A stretch of 64,000 bases of DNA from Struthio camelus (GCF_040807025.1 NC_090944.1:116554738-116618737); one strand, 5' to 3'; positions 1-15,093 are shown, counted from the first letter of the stretch. A program made the numbers and translations. Notes: generated from the sequence alone by a model not told the origin.

Positions 1-2177
1 CATGTAATGAGCCCCTCCATGCAGTAGGTTACGTGCTCGGAAAAAGACCGTGAATGGACACTGCTACTCATGAGCTCATACTTTATGCAAGGCTTCTCTG
101 AACACTTAACACTGCTAGCATGCACACCTCCTCTGATTCCTTAGGAACACTACAGATTGTGTGTTGTTTCTGAAATTCACGTGCCTAAATCAGGTAGGGA
201 GAGGGCTGAATGTCTGAGTTTGGCAACTGGGAAACAATGCCAGGGTTCGGAAGTATCTCAGTAGAAATGCAGAAGATAATGATACATACCATCAGACTAT
301 CAGAAATGAAAGCCTCAAGCATTAAGACTTGACAAGACTGCATTGCATTGTTTTCCAATATAAGTATTTCATGATTTTAATTGTTGCCAGTAAATCGGAA
401 CAATATGTATTTATTAAAATATTTAAGTATAAAGAAGTATTTTGCATCTGTTTCTGGCAACAGAGAGAATATGATCCAAATAATACATTAGCAACAACCA
501 CCTTTTCCTTTAACATTTCAGTATTTTCAAATTACTTTATTTAATAAATATACATCTTTTGCCTATGGGCTTTACATCAAGGCTCTTCTCTTCCTCTTCT
601 TAAAGCACATGCACTATAAACCCTATTCTGCGTCACCGATTTTAAATTTCATCTATAAAAGTCATTTTACATATACTACAAATAACAATATATGCCCCAG
701 TTTGAATATTACAGCTGTAATTCAATTTCAAGGTTCTTCTGTCAGTATTCCAGTATTGCTCTCTTTTTCAAGACGCTACTCAAATCCTTCTCAGTAAATT
801 CACAAACTACCACAAATCAACAGCTTAACAGCTGATGCATTGCATCAAGTACTTCACTGTTTTTTGACATTTTTTTCCCCTACCCCCCCCCCATAAGTGA
901 GAAATTGGTCCTATAATATAAGGATAAAAATTAAAAAAGTTTTAAAAAAAAAGTATTGATTCCACAATCATAATTCATACCCCCTGCAACCCTTTACTAC
1001 TTGCTGTGTGTTCTCTCTTGCACTCCTACCAAAATGGAAGGGAAGGTCTTATTAGCTGTTGGACACAGAGACATGCAAACCCAGAATTACAGTCTAAATT
1101 CCACGAAATCCCTGTTGCTTGCATTATGCTAGCTTTAAATGCTCAGAAATACCTTACTAATACAAAATGCCAGGCTCAGACTGGATGGAATGGATAGAAT
1201 TTAGCCTCTCTGAATCTAGATTACAATCTCAAGAAAGACTATTTTCCCTCTATAAAGCCTGAGATTGCATCTTATCATCTATCATTTTCACAGCAGTGAT
1301 GGTATTGATATGATCACATTAGGTACAGTGAGCATATTTAGTAACACTAGACAGTTTTCTACACTGAAGAGAGAGCTTAGCTTTTTGAAAAGCTAACTAC
1401 TGTACTTGGAAATTTATTTTCTTCTTGTTAGAAAGCAAACTGGTATCATAGAACTAATTTGGACTGCTCTTAAAATATTACTAGTAAGTGACAAACATGT
1501 AGATATAGCTGTTATCCACGCACACGTCAGATGTTTCTGTACAAAGAGATGTGTTGCACATGGTTACTTACTTATTTTTCAGCTCTAACTTACTTTCCCT
1601 AAAGCATTTTATTGAAGCAAATAGTTTGCATAAGTAATTTTAGCAGGAGACAAATGAAAAATAACATTTTTCAATATAACTCTTCCTCTCCTATTTTCCC
1701 TACTTTCTTTGTTCTACTGTAAACATCTACAAATACAAAACAAGAGCAAAGCTACGTACCCCTAAGCAGGAGACTTGCCAGCCTTTAAGAGCAGATGAGT
1801 AGCAAGTTTGTCATAGCACCACAGGACTTAATAAATTTACATATCTATTAAATACTAAATATTTTATGCTATACCAGAGCTTGCTTTCTGTGGAGACAGT
1901 TTCCTATTGTACTGCTTTTTCCATGCAAAGTCATTGTCCTACTTGGGATTTCAAAATATAATCTCTTAGCTTGGATTTCTGAGGAAGTCGCCTGCAACTT
2001 TCACACCTTCTACCACTCCCTCCCTAGCTTTTAAGCATATTAGCAAATTTCAACTGACAATGAAAGGAGAGGCGTCTCCAAAATAAGTTTCCATTTGTTA
2101 CAGTGAGTAACACACTCAAATCGGTACTCTCACTCTGGGGAGACATCAGTATGAACTCAGCAGACAATTGTTATCCT

Positions 2178-2203
2178 GCTGGCTGGCCAGCCAGCCAGCC
2201 CGC
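2178..2203. repeat. AGCC-rich palindrome
   Basis: GCTGGCTGGCCAGCCAGC (2178-2195) is a perfect 18-bp palindrome continued by further AGCC units. It could form a small cruciform or be a tetranucleotide repeat that became symmetric. Confidence 0.8.
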
Positions 2204-3049
2204 CCATACATGGAGGTTGGAACAATCCACATCATATGCTGCCTCTTTTTCAAACCGGCAGCAAGTAGACGTGAGAATTGTATGCGCATGCAGATTTAAT
2301 TGGCATCATCGGGAACAGAAAAAAGTGTGAAGTCAGAAGAAAGGGGAAGGGGGAGCTAAGGTTACGTGGCTAAGGGATTTGGTAAAGTGGCAGTAGAAAG
2401 TAGTAGTCCTTAGAAGTAGTCCTTCTTTACTGGTAATGGTCAAGAAGAATTGTATTTAATAAATGGATTTTATATACAGTCAAAATGCAAATAGGCATTT
2501 TTCACATCTTCAACCTGTTGAAAATGTGTGTTCAGAGTCTGATATGTGCAATTTAACAAGGTAAAGATATACCCCCAGATGATCAAGTAGGCACTTCAGT
2601 AAAACTTAAGAGAAACAGCACCCATTCTTCCAGCCCACAAATCCAAAAGTCTATCCTCCCCAAACTTCAGCAAAAATATACATGGAGTCCACAGACATCC
2701 AAAATATAGAGAGCAAACCAGTCACTTCATTAATACTTAAAGAGAATATCACTAGATATTCTGACTTCAAATCTTCTTAGTGGATGGCTATTTGAGAGAG
2801 GCAAATACAAGTAAAGTCCTATCTAATAGCTTATATTAGATAAGGAACGCCAAGGCAATGCAAAATCAACAGTAGCGATACAAGAAAGAAATCACTGCAA
2901 AAACTAACACTAAAATCCCATGTCTGCTCTTTGCAGGAGTTGTTAACAGTAACATATACTCCTTTTACACTCAAATTTGGTGAGATAAAGATACACAGAG
3001 ATGATAGACAACGGTAATTCAGCAAAACTCTTGGCTCAACTTGCTCCAC

Positions 3050-4314
3050 TTGAAAGAGGTTAAACATGGATTCACCAAAGGGAAATCATGCTTGACCAAT
3101 CTGATAGCCTTCTATGACGGAATGACGGGCTGGGTAGATGAGGGCAGAGCAGTGGATGTTGTCTCCCTGGACTTCAGCAAGGCTTTGGACACTGTCTCCC
3201 ATCACATCCTCCTAGGTAAGCTCAGGAAGTGTGGGCTAGACGAGTGGACAGTGAGGTGGATTGAGAACTGGCTGGATGGCTGAGCTCAGAGGGTTGTGGT
3301 GAACGGCGCAGAGTCTAGTTGGAGGCCTGTGGCTAGTGGTGTCCCCCAGGGGTCAGTCCTGGGTCCAGTCTTGTTCAATATATTCATCAATGACCTGGAG
3401 GAAGGGACAGAGTGCACCCTCAGCAAGTTTGCCGATGATACTAAACTGGGAGGAGAGGCTAGCACACCAGAAGACTGTGCTGCCATTCAGAGGGACCTGG
3501 ACAGGCTGGAGAGGTGGGCAGAGAGGAACCTCCTGAAGTTCAACAAAGGCAAGTACAGGGTCCTGCACCTAGGCAGGAATAATCCCATGCACCAGTACAG
3601 GCTGGGGGTTGACCTGCTGGAAAGTAGCTCTGCCGAGAAGGACCTGGGAGTGCTGGTGGAAAACAAGTTAAACATGAGCCAGCAGTGTGCCCTTGTGGCC
3701 AAGAAGGCCAATGGGATCCTGGGCTGCATTAGGCAGAGTGTTGCCAGCAGGTGGAGGGAGGTGATCCTGCCCCTCTCCTCAGCCCTGCGGAGGCCTCACC
3801 TGGAGTACTGTGCCCAGTTCTGGGCTCCCCAGTACAAGAGAGACATGGCACTCCTGGAGAGAGTCCGGCGGAGGGCTACCAAGATGATTAGAGGGCTGGA
3901 GCACCTCTCCTAGGAAGAAAGACTGCAAGAGCTGGGCCTGTTCAGCCTGGAGAAGAGAAGATTGAGAGGGGATCTCATCAACGTGTACAAGTATCTGAAG
4001 GGGGAGTGTCAAGAGGATGAGGCCAGCCTCTTCTCCGTGGTGCCCAGCAACAGGACAAGAGGCAATGGGCAGAAACTGAACCACAGGAAGTTCCATCTGA
4101 ACCTGAGAAAAAACTTCTTCACTGTGAGGGTGACAGAGCATTGGAACAGGTTGCCCAGAGGGGTAGCGGAGTCTCCTTCGCTGGAGATATTCAAAACCCG
4201 TCTGGATGTGATCCTGGGCAATATGCTCTAGGTGACCCTGCTTGAGCAGGGAGGTTGGACGAGATGATCTCCAGAGGTCCCTTCCAACCTAAACGATTCT
4301 GTGATTCTGTGATT
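3050..4314 (+). mobile_element. CR1 LINE, 5'-truncated, 3' half of ORF2 plus 3' tail
   Basis: This is the 3' part of a chicken-repeat-1 non-LTR retrotransposon, inserted antisense to GPATCH2 in intron 5. One reading frame runs from [10 protein letters not shown] through the reverse-transcriptase palm motif FADD (3428-3439) and the thumb region to LDVILGNML ending at 4231. It is broken only by a TGA at 3281-3283 and a TAG at 3911-3913, with no frameshift. The short 3' UTR ends in the CR1 octamer repeat, about two and a half copies of ATTCTGTG at 4296-4314. The endonuclease domain and the 5' half are absent. The copy cannot move by itself. The left boundary is approximate. Confidence 0.95.
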
Positions 4315-4480
4315 ATCAAAAAAAAGAAAAAAAAAATCGCACATCACTGGGAAAATTTCAGGGCAGTTCTCCATAATCTCAGCCTTCCATAGCCTAACAT
4401 GCTACTGCATTTGACAGGAACACATGCTAATGTCTGTCAAAAAAAACTGTCTTTTAACTAGCCTCATTTATTGCCAGTTT

Positions 4481-4522
4481 CTAAAACAGAAATTGCTGCA
4501 TACTAAAACAGAAATTGCTGCA
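4481..4522. repeat. 22-bp tandem duplication
   Basis: The 22-bp unit CTAAAACAGAAATTGCTGCATA is followed by an identical copy missing its last two bases. Perfect identity points to a recent duplication. It lies about 170 bp beyond the end of the CR1 element. Confidence 0.9.
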
Positions 4523-7500
4523 CAAAACCATGCCAAACTCTCAGCGGATTTTTGAGCCAGTGGAATTGGCACTGTGAAAATGAATGTGTATTCCAGGTTT
4601 GGATTATCACTTTTGGGAGAAAAGGTTTAAAGCACCTGTGGTTTGCCAAGTTTTCCCAGATTGCTCTTCACAGGCAAGTTCTTAAGCGTATAAGTGCTGC
4701 CACTCAAGTAAAGCAACAATATGCAATCTGGTTTTGTCAGCGTACACAACATCTGAGCGAGAGCACCTAGCTTTTTAGTCACTTGAATAAAAGATATATA
4801 GTGCCTATAGAATCTTCATAAGAATGATCTACAAATCTAGACAAGCACCACCAGCTTCCTCAGAACACTTAGACTTAAAAGATGTGTTGAGGAAAGCTCT
4901 TTAAAAAAAAAACCTACTCTGAGAGAATTTGTGCCAGGCATTTTGCCAAAGGATAGATCATTAATGGTTTCAATGATCTTCCCTCAGAGAGGGGGTTGCC
5001 AAGACAAATCCTCTTAGTTATACTAGAAAGGTTAAGTGAGGTCAAAAAGTCCCACCTCTCTCCAGCTGTGGGCACTTCTCCAGTCTGATAATTTTGATAA
5101 AGAAATAAATGAATGCTTTAGGTGTTTATGTTTAATTAGTCTGATGCCAGCAGAGTTTTGAATAACTGGTATTATATTTGGGCTTGCGTCTGATTTGATT
5201 AGCTCTCCTAACAGCCTACCAGCTCTGTCACCCTACTGGAATAATCTGTTTTGCAGAAGTCAAGGCCATTTGAGACCTCTGGGCTACGTGTACACTGACA
5301 GCATGGTTGGCCACTTTCAGTTTGTGCAGTAAGACCGAGTAAAATAAAGGGGAAACCAGATGTACCTGGATCTCCAGGCAGTTTTCTGTGTCCCTTGAGG
5401 TTATGCTAGGCAAGAGATCCTGTTTTTTTCCTTATGAAGGCATAAGAACTAATTGCACTTGTAACACGCTTTGAAAGTCACAGACAGCATACTGGACAAT
5501 ACCTCAAGGATATTATTTACCTTCCACAGCAAACCGTCTAAACCTCCACCTCTTCCCTAAAGATTTTATGGACAAAAGGCAAGAATTTATCTCCTCTCAG
5601 AATACTACTTCTGCTTCTACTTTATGGAGCAACAAGAGCATAACTAAAAAAAGAAAGGGCTTATCATATTTAGCACCCCTACGAAACAGTTAGCAAAAAT
5701 GAGTACTGAGAGCTATTGATTCAACTCCTATTATTTTGAGATCAAGCTTCTTTGGCTTACCAGTTTAAAGAAAGGACTGCAGAAGAAACATATCCAAAAG
5801 AAATTCATTAATTTCTGGGAAAAAATACAGACTATTTGAACATAGTAAAAAAACATGAACATAAACTGAGGGAAGATCATCACCTTCTCTCAAAGAACCA
5901 ATAAGAAACAGTGTATCAATTGCCTCTAATAATCTTGAATGATTTTACTAACATTCTAGTGAAAGCTCTCTATGAAATTAAGAAAAAAAATATATTTTCT
6001 ACTCTCTCCATCACAATATGGTAAACTGGCAGACTAAAGATATAATGGAGCCAACTTAACACAATTGGTAGTTTCATAGCTATTAACCTAGTATTAAAAT
6101 TGTGCTAAATGATTACGGGCCTACTTCTCCAAGGTCCCACAACCTCTGAATACATCAGCACAACTAAAAGCAGCAAGGTAGTCAAACCAAAGCTTTCCAT
6201 GTTCAAGTGAAAGAGATCCTGCATTTGCTGCTCTCTAAGATTGCTCAATAGCTTTGACTATACCATCCACAGTAGTAATTCCTCCCAAATAAGCCTATCA
6301 TTCACAAAAGCTTCTGCCCCAGCAAAATGCTAATCAATCCCCCTGCCTAAAACCGCAGGAAACACACCCAGACAGATAACTTTTCTTAGAATACATGTCT
6401 CTAAAAAAAGATTATACATCTGGACAGCCACTGGAATTTGCTAACAATGCATTATAGTGACTCTGCTTATGTGTTTTCATTTTTCATGATCACTAATGCT
6501 GTGTTAGTTTCCTTCCTCTTATGCATTTCTTCCAAGCACAGAATGTGGCAAAACCAGATTTACTCTTTCCACGTATCATGCATCCTCAGGATGTTCCTTG
6601 CAATGCTGCTTTCAAAGGTAATTTCTTTGTGGCTCTTTCTGATTGTTACTACTAGTTAGGTGATCTCAACTGCCCCATGACAATGACAAATATATATTTA
6701 AAGCAATTAAAACAGACAACATATTTATAACAACTTGCTTAAGGGAAAAAAAATGGACACACCACGTCTGTTGGACTCCTCCTCTAACTCTGTGGTGGTT
6801 TATGCTGCCTTTCTCATGTAGGCTGTGGGTCTACAGAGCACATACTTCAGCATAAGAGTCTAAATAGGGCTCTAGATAGGTTTATAAAATTGCTGTAAAC
6901 TCACCTTCTACAGAATTGTAAGCTGCATGTTTCAGGTTTTTTGACATGCTCTATTATAACTGAAAATAGAGTAACTGGGTAAGATTGATTTTGAAACTTT
7001 AAAAAGATAATACTTACCACCTTGCTCTTGGAGAATTCTATAACTGTATGCATTATGACATGCATGTTGCCATAAATACCTTGAATATTAGATTTGAATT
7101 TGTAAATTCAATTGTAAACAATTAAAGTAAAGCTTACCAAATGTGTAATGGAATTGTGCTTCCATATAAAAATTAAAAATTAATTTTAAGAGACAGACAT
7201 GAACACATTGACACTATTTTCAGATGAGCAGGTAAGACCTGTAATTAAAGCCTGATCTTTGCCTAAGAAAACATCTGTTTTACTCACTGTGTAATTAGTA
7301 AATTAATGAATTCTAATTCATCCATACAAATGATTTTTTTCTCTCCAAAATCAATCATTTCAACACCTAAGATGTTTTCAACTACGTAAATTTACCAATA
7401 AGTGATACTGTAGATCAAGTTCAAATTATGCATGTGATTTTCTTCATAGTTATGTTTGAAACATTTTCTAATCCTCTCCCTCTGTTCTGCCAACATTGGC

Positions 7501-9389
7501 AGTTACATTATAAATAAAATGGATCTGTGCATTAATACATTTTGTGTAGTACCATACCAGATTAAGCTTCTCAGACAGTTCTTGTCAGAAAACCGATCTC
7601 ATTGCATAACTGGTTTTGAACAGGAAATATGCTTATTGGTAGATTTAAAAAAAATTAAGTCTATCCCTCTCTACCCCATTTTAATACGTAGAGAGCAGAA
7701 AAATGAACAGTGAACACAATTCACAAAGCAGATCAGCAGATCAGTCATTAAAGAACACAGTGATGATATATTCATTTCAAGCATTTTCTTCTAAAAAAAG
7801 TTACTTTTAAAAACACGAAAAGGTAGATGACCACACTTTGTAAGAGGTTAGCACTGGATAATTACCAGAAACAAGACATAACTGGAAACATAGTACTGCA
7901 GATCACAGAAGCATATTGTTATGGTCTTGCTGCTATAAAGGAACGACAAAGAAAGGCTTCTGCTGTCCTATTATGTACGGCCACTGCTGGATTCTAATTC
8001 AAAGAGGCAATTCTGCTTGCCTACATTAAAAACCTCTGGCTAAAAACTACATATCTATTCATTTGCTATAATTCTTTCAATCTTCCTCTGAATCAGGGAG
8101 ATGTGTAGAAGAAAACCAGCTAACAACCTCATAAGTACTTGTTTTATGAATCTGGCCCTGAGTCAAGAACTTGCAGTGAAAAGTCTTTTAATCACCTTCT
8201 TATCAGAATTTACTGGATTGTATTTAAGTTCAAGGGTATTAAAATGTGCAAAGGAGACTATGAAAAAAATGGCTGGGTTATAGACTTTAACTTCTTAAAT
8301 AGAAAATTGAATCAAAATAGATTTTCTAATTTACAATGAATCAAAAGAAAAAACATTAGACCATAGCAAAAGTGGCACAAATGTATCAAAAAGCAAATGA
8401 ATAAACATTTGAAAAGATTTATTATTAGAAATAGTAATAAATTTTGGAAAGATGAATGAATTTTAGTTAAAAGGTATAACTGACAATTTATTGGGTGGGA
8501 AGATGCATTATTTTCCAATTGTTATCCACCTACAGTAAAACTGATTTGTGTCCTATTGTATTTTATGGAAAAGGAGAGAGCAACTTTCAGTGATTTAGAT
8601 TAAATGTATTAATCATAACCAGGCACTGTGAACTATATATCTACTATTAAAGAAGATTTTTGACATTTAATTCTGTAGCAATATTTTGGCTCTGTACCAC
8701 TCTTCCTAAATCCAATTCCTGCTACAGTTGGCAGATTTCTCCCTTTTAATTTTATGAGGCTTAAAGTAGCATTTAACCACCCAAGCGGTAAATAATGCAG
8801 GATTAGAAATATTTAGTGTTTTGTTTCCCTTTGAACAGTACTAATCCATCAACCCCCAAATATTTTTAAAACATTTTTCACATTTTAGTAATATTTAATA
8901 TAAGATAAAATACGTAAAATACTCCATGTAGATGAAGTAAAAAAAACACACAAAAGCTTAAATATATGCATGTACATTACTGAAATAGAGGAATTAATTT
9001 AATAAAGACATCAGTACAAAGAAGTCTTTAGTAAACACTTTAGTATTTAAATATTACATATGATGTGATAATTACATAGCTATGTTGTCAGATTACTGAG
9101 AATAAATTAAGTGTTCTGTTCTTCCTAACAAAAGGTCTCAATACATGTCAAAATATTTATGCTCAACTTAACAATGAAATGACCTACTTTTTTTTTTTTA
9201 CTTAAAAAAAATTTACTTTTTCTGCAATCATTTTCTTTCTATTGCATAAATGCTACATTTCACTGCATGGGAAAGCTGCCTAATGGTAACTTCTAACAGG
9301 TAACGTTCTCAAAACTATTCTGGGCACTGCAAATTCTCTTAAATCATCTTAATTTTTTCAACTTCTACAACAGTATTAGATCCCAGTTC

Positions 9390-9409
9390 AAAAAAAAAAA
9401 AAAAAAAAA
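9390..9409. repeat. Poly-A tract
   Basis: An uninterrupted run of 20 A. No retrotransposon body is recognised upstream. Confidence 0.9.
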
Positions 9410-12400
9410 GCAGCAGGACAGCAAAGTCCCAATCACTGTATACATGCTTTCTTTTTCAAAACTTAACACAACAAAAGTAAAAAAATTTCTTTCTTTCAGT
9501 TTGGCTATATTTTACAGAGAACAAATCTAATCATATAATTTTCCCCTGCACAGTCAGCCTACTGCATCTATTTAAGTCTTTGTATATGACAGCTCTTAGA
9601 AATAAGCGGGGGGGGGGGGTATGAGGGAGAGGGGAATGGTACACATTTTTATCTAATGCTCTTTTGCTCTTTAAAGTGAATTTTACAAGTGTTTAAAAAA
9701 AGTGTATACACATTTATATCAAGAAAATCATAGTAGAGCTTGCTCATCAGCTGGTAGTAAGAAAAAGAGTGCATAAATAGACAATTTCAATTCTGAAAAG
9801 TGAAGATAAGTTTCTTCCTTTACCCTTAAAGCTACAATCTGCGAAGGTGTTAAGTCAGCATCGAGAAACAACAGAGTAAGAAAGGTATTCTCCTATGTCT
9901 CCATACAGGTTTTAAAAGTCAGCTGTCAGTGAGGGACTACCTACAGTTAATACAGAAAAGAGGAAGAACAAACCATATGCAAAAAGAAATTAGTTCATCA
10001 CAAGCAAGTTTGTAATTCACTGCATCAAATTGCAAAGGGCCAAGTGGAACAGATTTTTGAACAACTATTGAGACTGTTGGACTGAGAGACCTCTTGTGAT
10101 CAGTTATTATGGATTAAGCAGGTCTCCCCTACTCCACTTGGTAACAAATTAAGACCAGCAGTTTCAGTGTGCTAACTGAAGATACAGTAACTAACAGGCA
10201 AGGAGCAGCAGCTTCTTGAACTGTTACAATACAGTCAGAAGTGCTGATGTTGAACAAACCTTTTTTTTATTGTCCTCTGTTTATTTTGATACATGACATG
10301 AAATTCAGTAATAGGACAAATGGTTTAAGTACATAGAAAAACATAAAGATAATACAAATATTGTGTAGTATATGCAGTCTTTTCCATTCCAAAACATCAA
10401 GAGACCACTAAATGCACGACCTTTGAATCTTCCTGTGACTCACCTAACAACCTGGAGCATAATTAATTTACTGGGAGCCTTCATGAAGTGGCCTTTCCAT
10501 TCTGTGGCTGCATATTAATCGTTCATTTAACATTATTTTTGCAGTCTCTTGATACTGGATAAACATATTTACGTATCCACTTCTGCAACTCCTTCTAGCT
10601 GAAAATCTCAGAGAAATATGACGTGAATTCAGCAACAAAGCCTGCAATCCTGTGAAGAAAAGGATCTTTTCTGCCTTCAGTTAGATGTATGCACTCCGTT
10701 GGGTAGTGCACTTTTCGGAATACACACTGAGGTTCCACATAAGTTGGAAGCAAATGTGAAGAATACCATATTCAGCTGAATAGGTAGGAAGAATATAGAT
10801 AGGCAAAATAATTTCTAGAATGGTAATTTATGTTCAGTAAGAGGCCAAAAATTTAATACGTTCCACAAATGGATTAAACAGTTTTATTACTAGTCAGAAA
10901 ATATCTTTTGCTATACTGTATTGCTATAGGTTCTGTGTTGCTTTGGAGTAAAGTAGCAAATCGCTACCTGTGTTACTTTTACCACTTTCAGCCTACACTG
11001 AAGTGGTGGTGAACTGAGGTAGCTTAGTTTCATATATGAAAAACACTGGGGTAGGTGACATGCACAGAAGTGGGCATAACTGTGCCACGAGTCTTGAGAG
11101 AGATGATCTCTCCACTCTATTATAGACAAGAAACAGAGAAAAAGGTTGCGAATGTGAAATGAGTTAAAACCATTCACAGCATATCCTACTACATTTGAAG
11201 GGATGTTATTTAACATACTCTGGAGGAGGAAGAGGAGAGAGGGTGAGATAACACTTTTCTCATCATATAGTCGCAATACTAAAAGATATTACTATCTGGA
11301 TCTCAGTCCTGTTAGTCTCAAAAATTAAGATGTCAAAGGCTGGAATTTCAGAACAGATCGTATATTAAGGAGAACTAGTACTAAAATAAAAGTTAAAGTA
11401 TAGCCAAAGTTAAAGTTTATTTGCTGTAAACACTGTATGATAACTATTAAAAGACTTAACAGTTAGTTTCTGAGAAATTTTGGATACTTTCTTCCCTCCT
11501 CCAGTTATGTTCTCAATGCTTAAAACTTGATTTTTTTTATTTCAAGAAACAAAACGGCAACACATACATAATTTTCCAGAGCATTCTCTAGAATAGCATT
11601 TCACATTGTAAAAATTGAAAATGAGTCTTGAAACACTCTTCCACCTCTAGCATGACAGAACATGAACTGAGGGCATAGGTTTTTTTTTTGTATGTATCTT
11701 TTGGTAGCAATGTCAGTTTAAGCATCCTCTGTGAAATTCCTAATTACTTGTTCTCTTCTTTGACTCTTCTCCTAGTTCTGTTGGAACAAATATTGGTGGG
11801 AGTACAGGGTGAACCAGAGAACAGAAATAATTTAGGTTATGAATATGGGTTTGGGAGGACTTTCGATGCCGCCCTCCGGCCCTTTTTTATTCCAGATCTC
11901 TTCCCTTGTCTCATTGCCTTTGAAGAATAAATCTATTTGTTCATTCCACCTTAAGTTCTCCTTAATTTAGGATTTCAGACAAAGTTCACAGTTACCTTTT
12001 CTTTATGGTTTTTCAATCTAGAAAAAAAATTTTCCTTTGTAAAATTTAAAGGAAATTCAGAACTACTCTTAACAGTGCATTCGTCTTCTACACTGATGAT
12101 ATCTAGGTTGGACAGATAGCAGTTAAGTCACAAGTAGGTTAATTGTGACTACAGCAGCTGTGGTTCTCTCCACTACTTTATAATTATTTTTAACCATATG
12201 TAAAGGTAGTGCTCTATTATCTGTTTAACTAAAGTCAAAGTAATCAAATAGAAAGGTAGAGGAGTACCTGTTAATTTCCATATTATACCTCACATTACAG
12301 AAGGAACAGAACGACTTTCTTGGGAGATTCAATTTCATCATAACATACCCTGTGTTTGCTACTTCATTTTTCATGCTGTATTTTGAACTTATTTGATATA

Positions 12401-15093
12401 TGCATCTCCAAGATAAAATTTTGAAGAGGATATTAAAGGTTCAGTTTAGTTCACTATTCTTACAGCTGCCTCCTACACAGTATATAAGCCACTTATACTC
12501 AGAATGTGGATATAAAAAAAGATACATGCAAGCTGCAATTTGTATTTTCATTTTTATTATACATGAAGCAAAATTATATGACATTAATTTCCAGTCTTTG
12601 CTTTATAGTAATGACCTGACAGGTGACCTGCTAAAAAAACCGAACACTGTCATCAGATAAGAATTTTTTCATCTATAGTATATAAAAATCAAGCTAGAAC
12701 AGAGCTAGATAAAAAAGAGAAAATATACATATTTTTTGAGTTATATCTCCCAGATGCTGAACAGTATAAGTTCAGAAGTCTACTAATAGGCTTAATCTAG
12801 ACTGCTTTAGATGCTGGAAAGCTAACTGGCAGGGTATTTCTATTAGATAGCCTAAGTGTCATTATGAAAATTGTGTCCCTAAGAATGACAACCATATGAA
12901 AGGCAACTAACAGCTTACCTATTTTAAGTTGCTCTGTGTCTATTGGTAGGACTCATTCTCCTACACTTCCCTCTTTCAGGCAAAAAGAGGATGTTTCCAA
13001 CAGAATGGAAAAACTACTCCTGTGAATGAGTTATTATGGTTTAGCATATGGTTATCAAGAAACCATTTCAGGAGTTAAAGAGTTGTACCTGATGTTGTGC
13101 ATACTTTCAGTTAAAAATGCTAAACTTAATTTTGTAGCTTAAACCACTGTCATGACTTAATGTTTATGATAATACTACAGCATAAATTAATGAGTTACTG
13201 CTCATCAGCTAAACCACATTAACTGCATGTGTTCCTTGCCTACTACACATAATATTTTCTGTCTGTTCTCAGAGTTAGATGATCAACTCCCCCATCCCAT
13301 CCCAAAAAAGCTTTCTTCTACCCTATCAATCAATTTTAAAGGCTAATACAAGGAAATACGACTCCTAACTTGACACTGGGATATGAGATGTCATTAGTTT
13401 ATTGTCAATTCTTCAAGATGTCACTGTGAGCTGTTATTAGAAGGAAGCTTCTGGGAGAATAGGTGGCATTTTAGGAAAGGATTTTTTTAAAAAAAGTTAT
13501 GTCTAAAGACAAATTCTTTCCATTGAAGTTGCATTAAAACATTTTTTGTTTTTAATCACAGAACCAATAAGGACTTAAGAAGTCAAAGCAAGCAAATTCC
13601 AGATTTCTAGAAGAGCAACACAACACATTCAGCCAGACACTAGAAAGTGGGATTTCTTTGTAGCAATCAGCAGAAAAGAGGAATAATTACAAAGCTGCAT
13701 ATTTTAAAACCAAAGGTTTTAAGAAGTCATGATTACCTTTAGAGAGAGCATAGACAGAACCACAGTTAATCTGCTCAAGACAGACACATACTGAAGAATA
13801 AGAGATGGCATTATGCTATTTGCCCTGGTTTAAGAGTAAACTTCAGTGTAATTTTAGATGACTATCATTTGAGTTGTTAGGTTAAGGTGAATTACAAAGA
13901 AAACTGTTCAGACTAACAGTTCACAGCACTTGTCACTATGAGTAAACTGCTAGATACATGAAAAAACAAATGAACAAAAAAATACAAACAGCACATTTGG
14001 CATTTCTGAGACTAATGCTTGAGGGCAATTATTTTACTGAAGTGAGATGTCATTTTTGACACTGTACTTAAAGTGAGAGTCCAGGAAAAAGATTTTAAGT
14101 CGTCACATTAACATCTGCTAGAAAGAAGTTAATCTTTGATATTTTTAAATGTTTTGATCATTGTGGCAGATGAAATACACCTAGAAAAACAACTGAGAGT
14201 TCTCTATTGTACAAATGACTGTTTCACAAGCTGTACTTAAGAGATATCTTTATCTTAACTGATGTTTAATGTGCTACAATTTGTTGGCAAAGTGTAATTG
14301 TTACTTCTACAAACTATGCATTGGCTAATGCATTAAAAAGATTTTTTTCCTTGATAGGCATACATTGTATAAGAACGAACACAGGCCACGTTTCAAGGCT
14401 ATCTACACTCCACTTCACAGGATAAGTGACATTCCATAACTTTATTTGCCCTTACAAGTTACCTTCCCTTCATCATTTATAACGACATTGTATTTTCAAG
14501 CCCTTGGGATAATCATAGCTCAACCAGTCTGAGCTAAAAGAGAAGAAATTAACTGCTAAATGTTTTGGATGCACAAGGAATATTTAGAATGGTGTTAGTA
14601 GTAAGGGTAGGTCAGAATCATTACTGAAGACAACACTCTTGAAGAGGTTATCTGTCAAGAATTTTTGGAACAAATCTATATTATTTTTGTTGACTCTTTT
14701 TTTTTTATTTTTTTTTATTTACTAGAAGCCAACCAGAGATGTTTGGATTTTGTAAATGTTTGCATCTGTGCCCTGCGGCAGGAAAGGGTGAAGAGGGAAG
14801 AAGGAACTGGGCTGCCAGTTGTTTCAGATCTTTATTACTCAAATCAAACTTTGGTACCAAGCCTTAAAATATGGAATGTAAATAACTAGAAGAATGGCTT
14901 ATGTTAACCTTAGTAATCAACGTTTCCATTTGTTGAGAAATCAGATTGCTGACTGGTAAAAACTTTGTCAACTGAAGTAACACAATCAAAAGAGATACAG
15001 GAGTGTGGGGTGGGTGCGTGTGTGTGGGGGGAAGACTCCCCCGCACATGTTCTCATTCACTAGTAAGTGTCCTTATAATTATTAGAAACTAAC

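Noticed and set aside
10911..11276. 121-codon minus-strand frame in GPATCH2 intron 5
   Set aside because: No recognisable domain, no splice context fitting GPATCH2, and no similarity I could recognise; probably chance.
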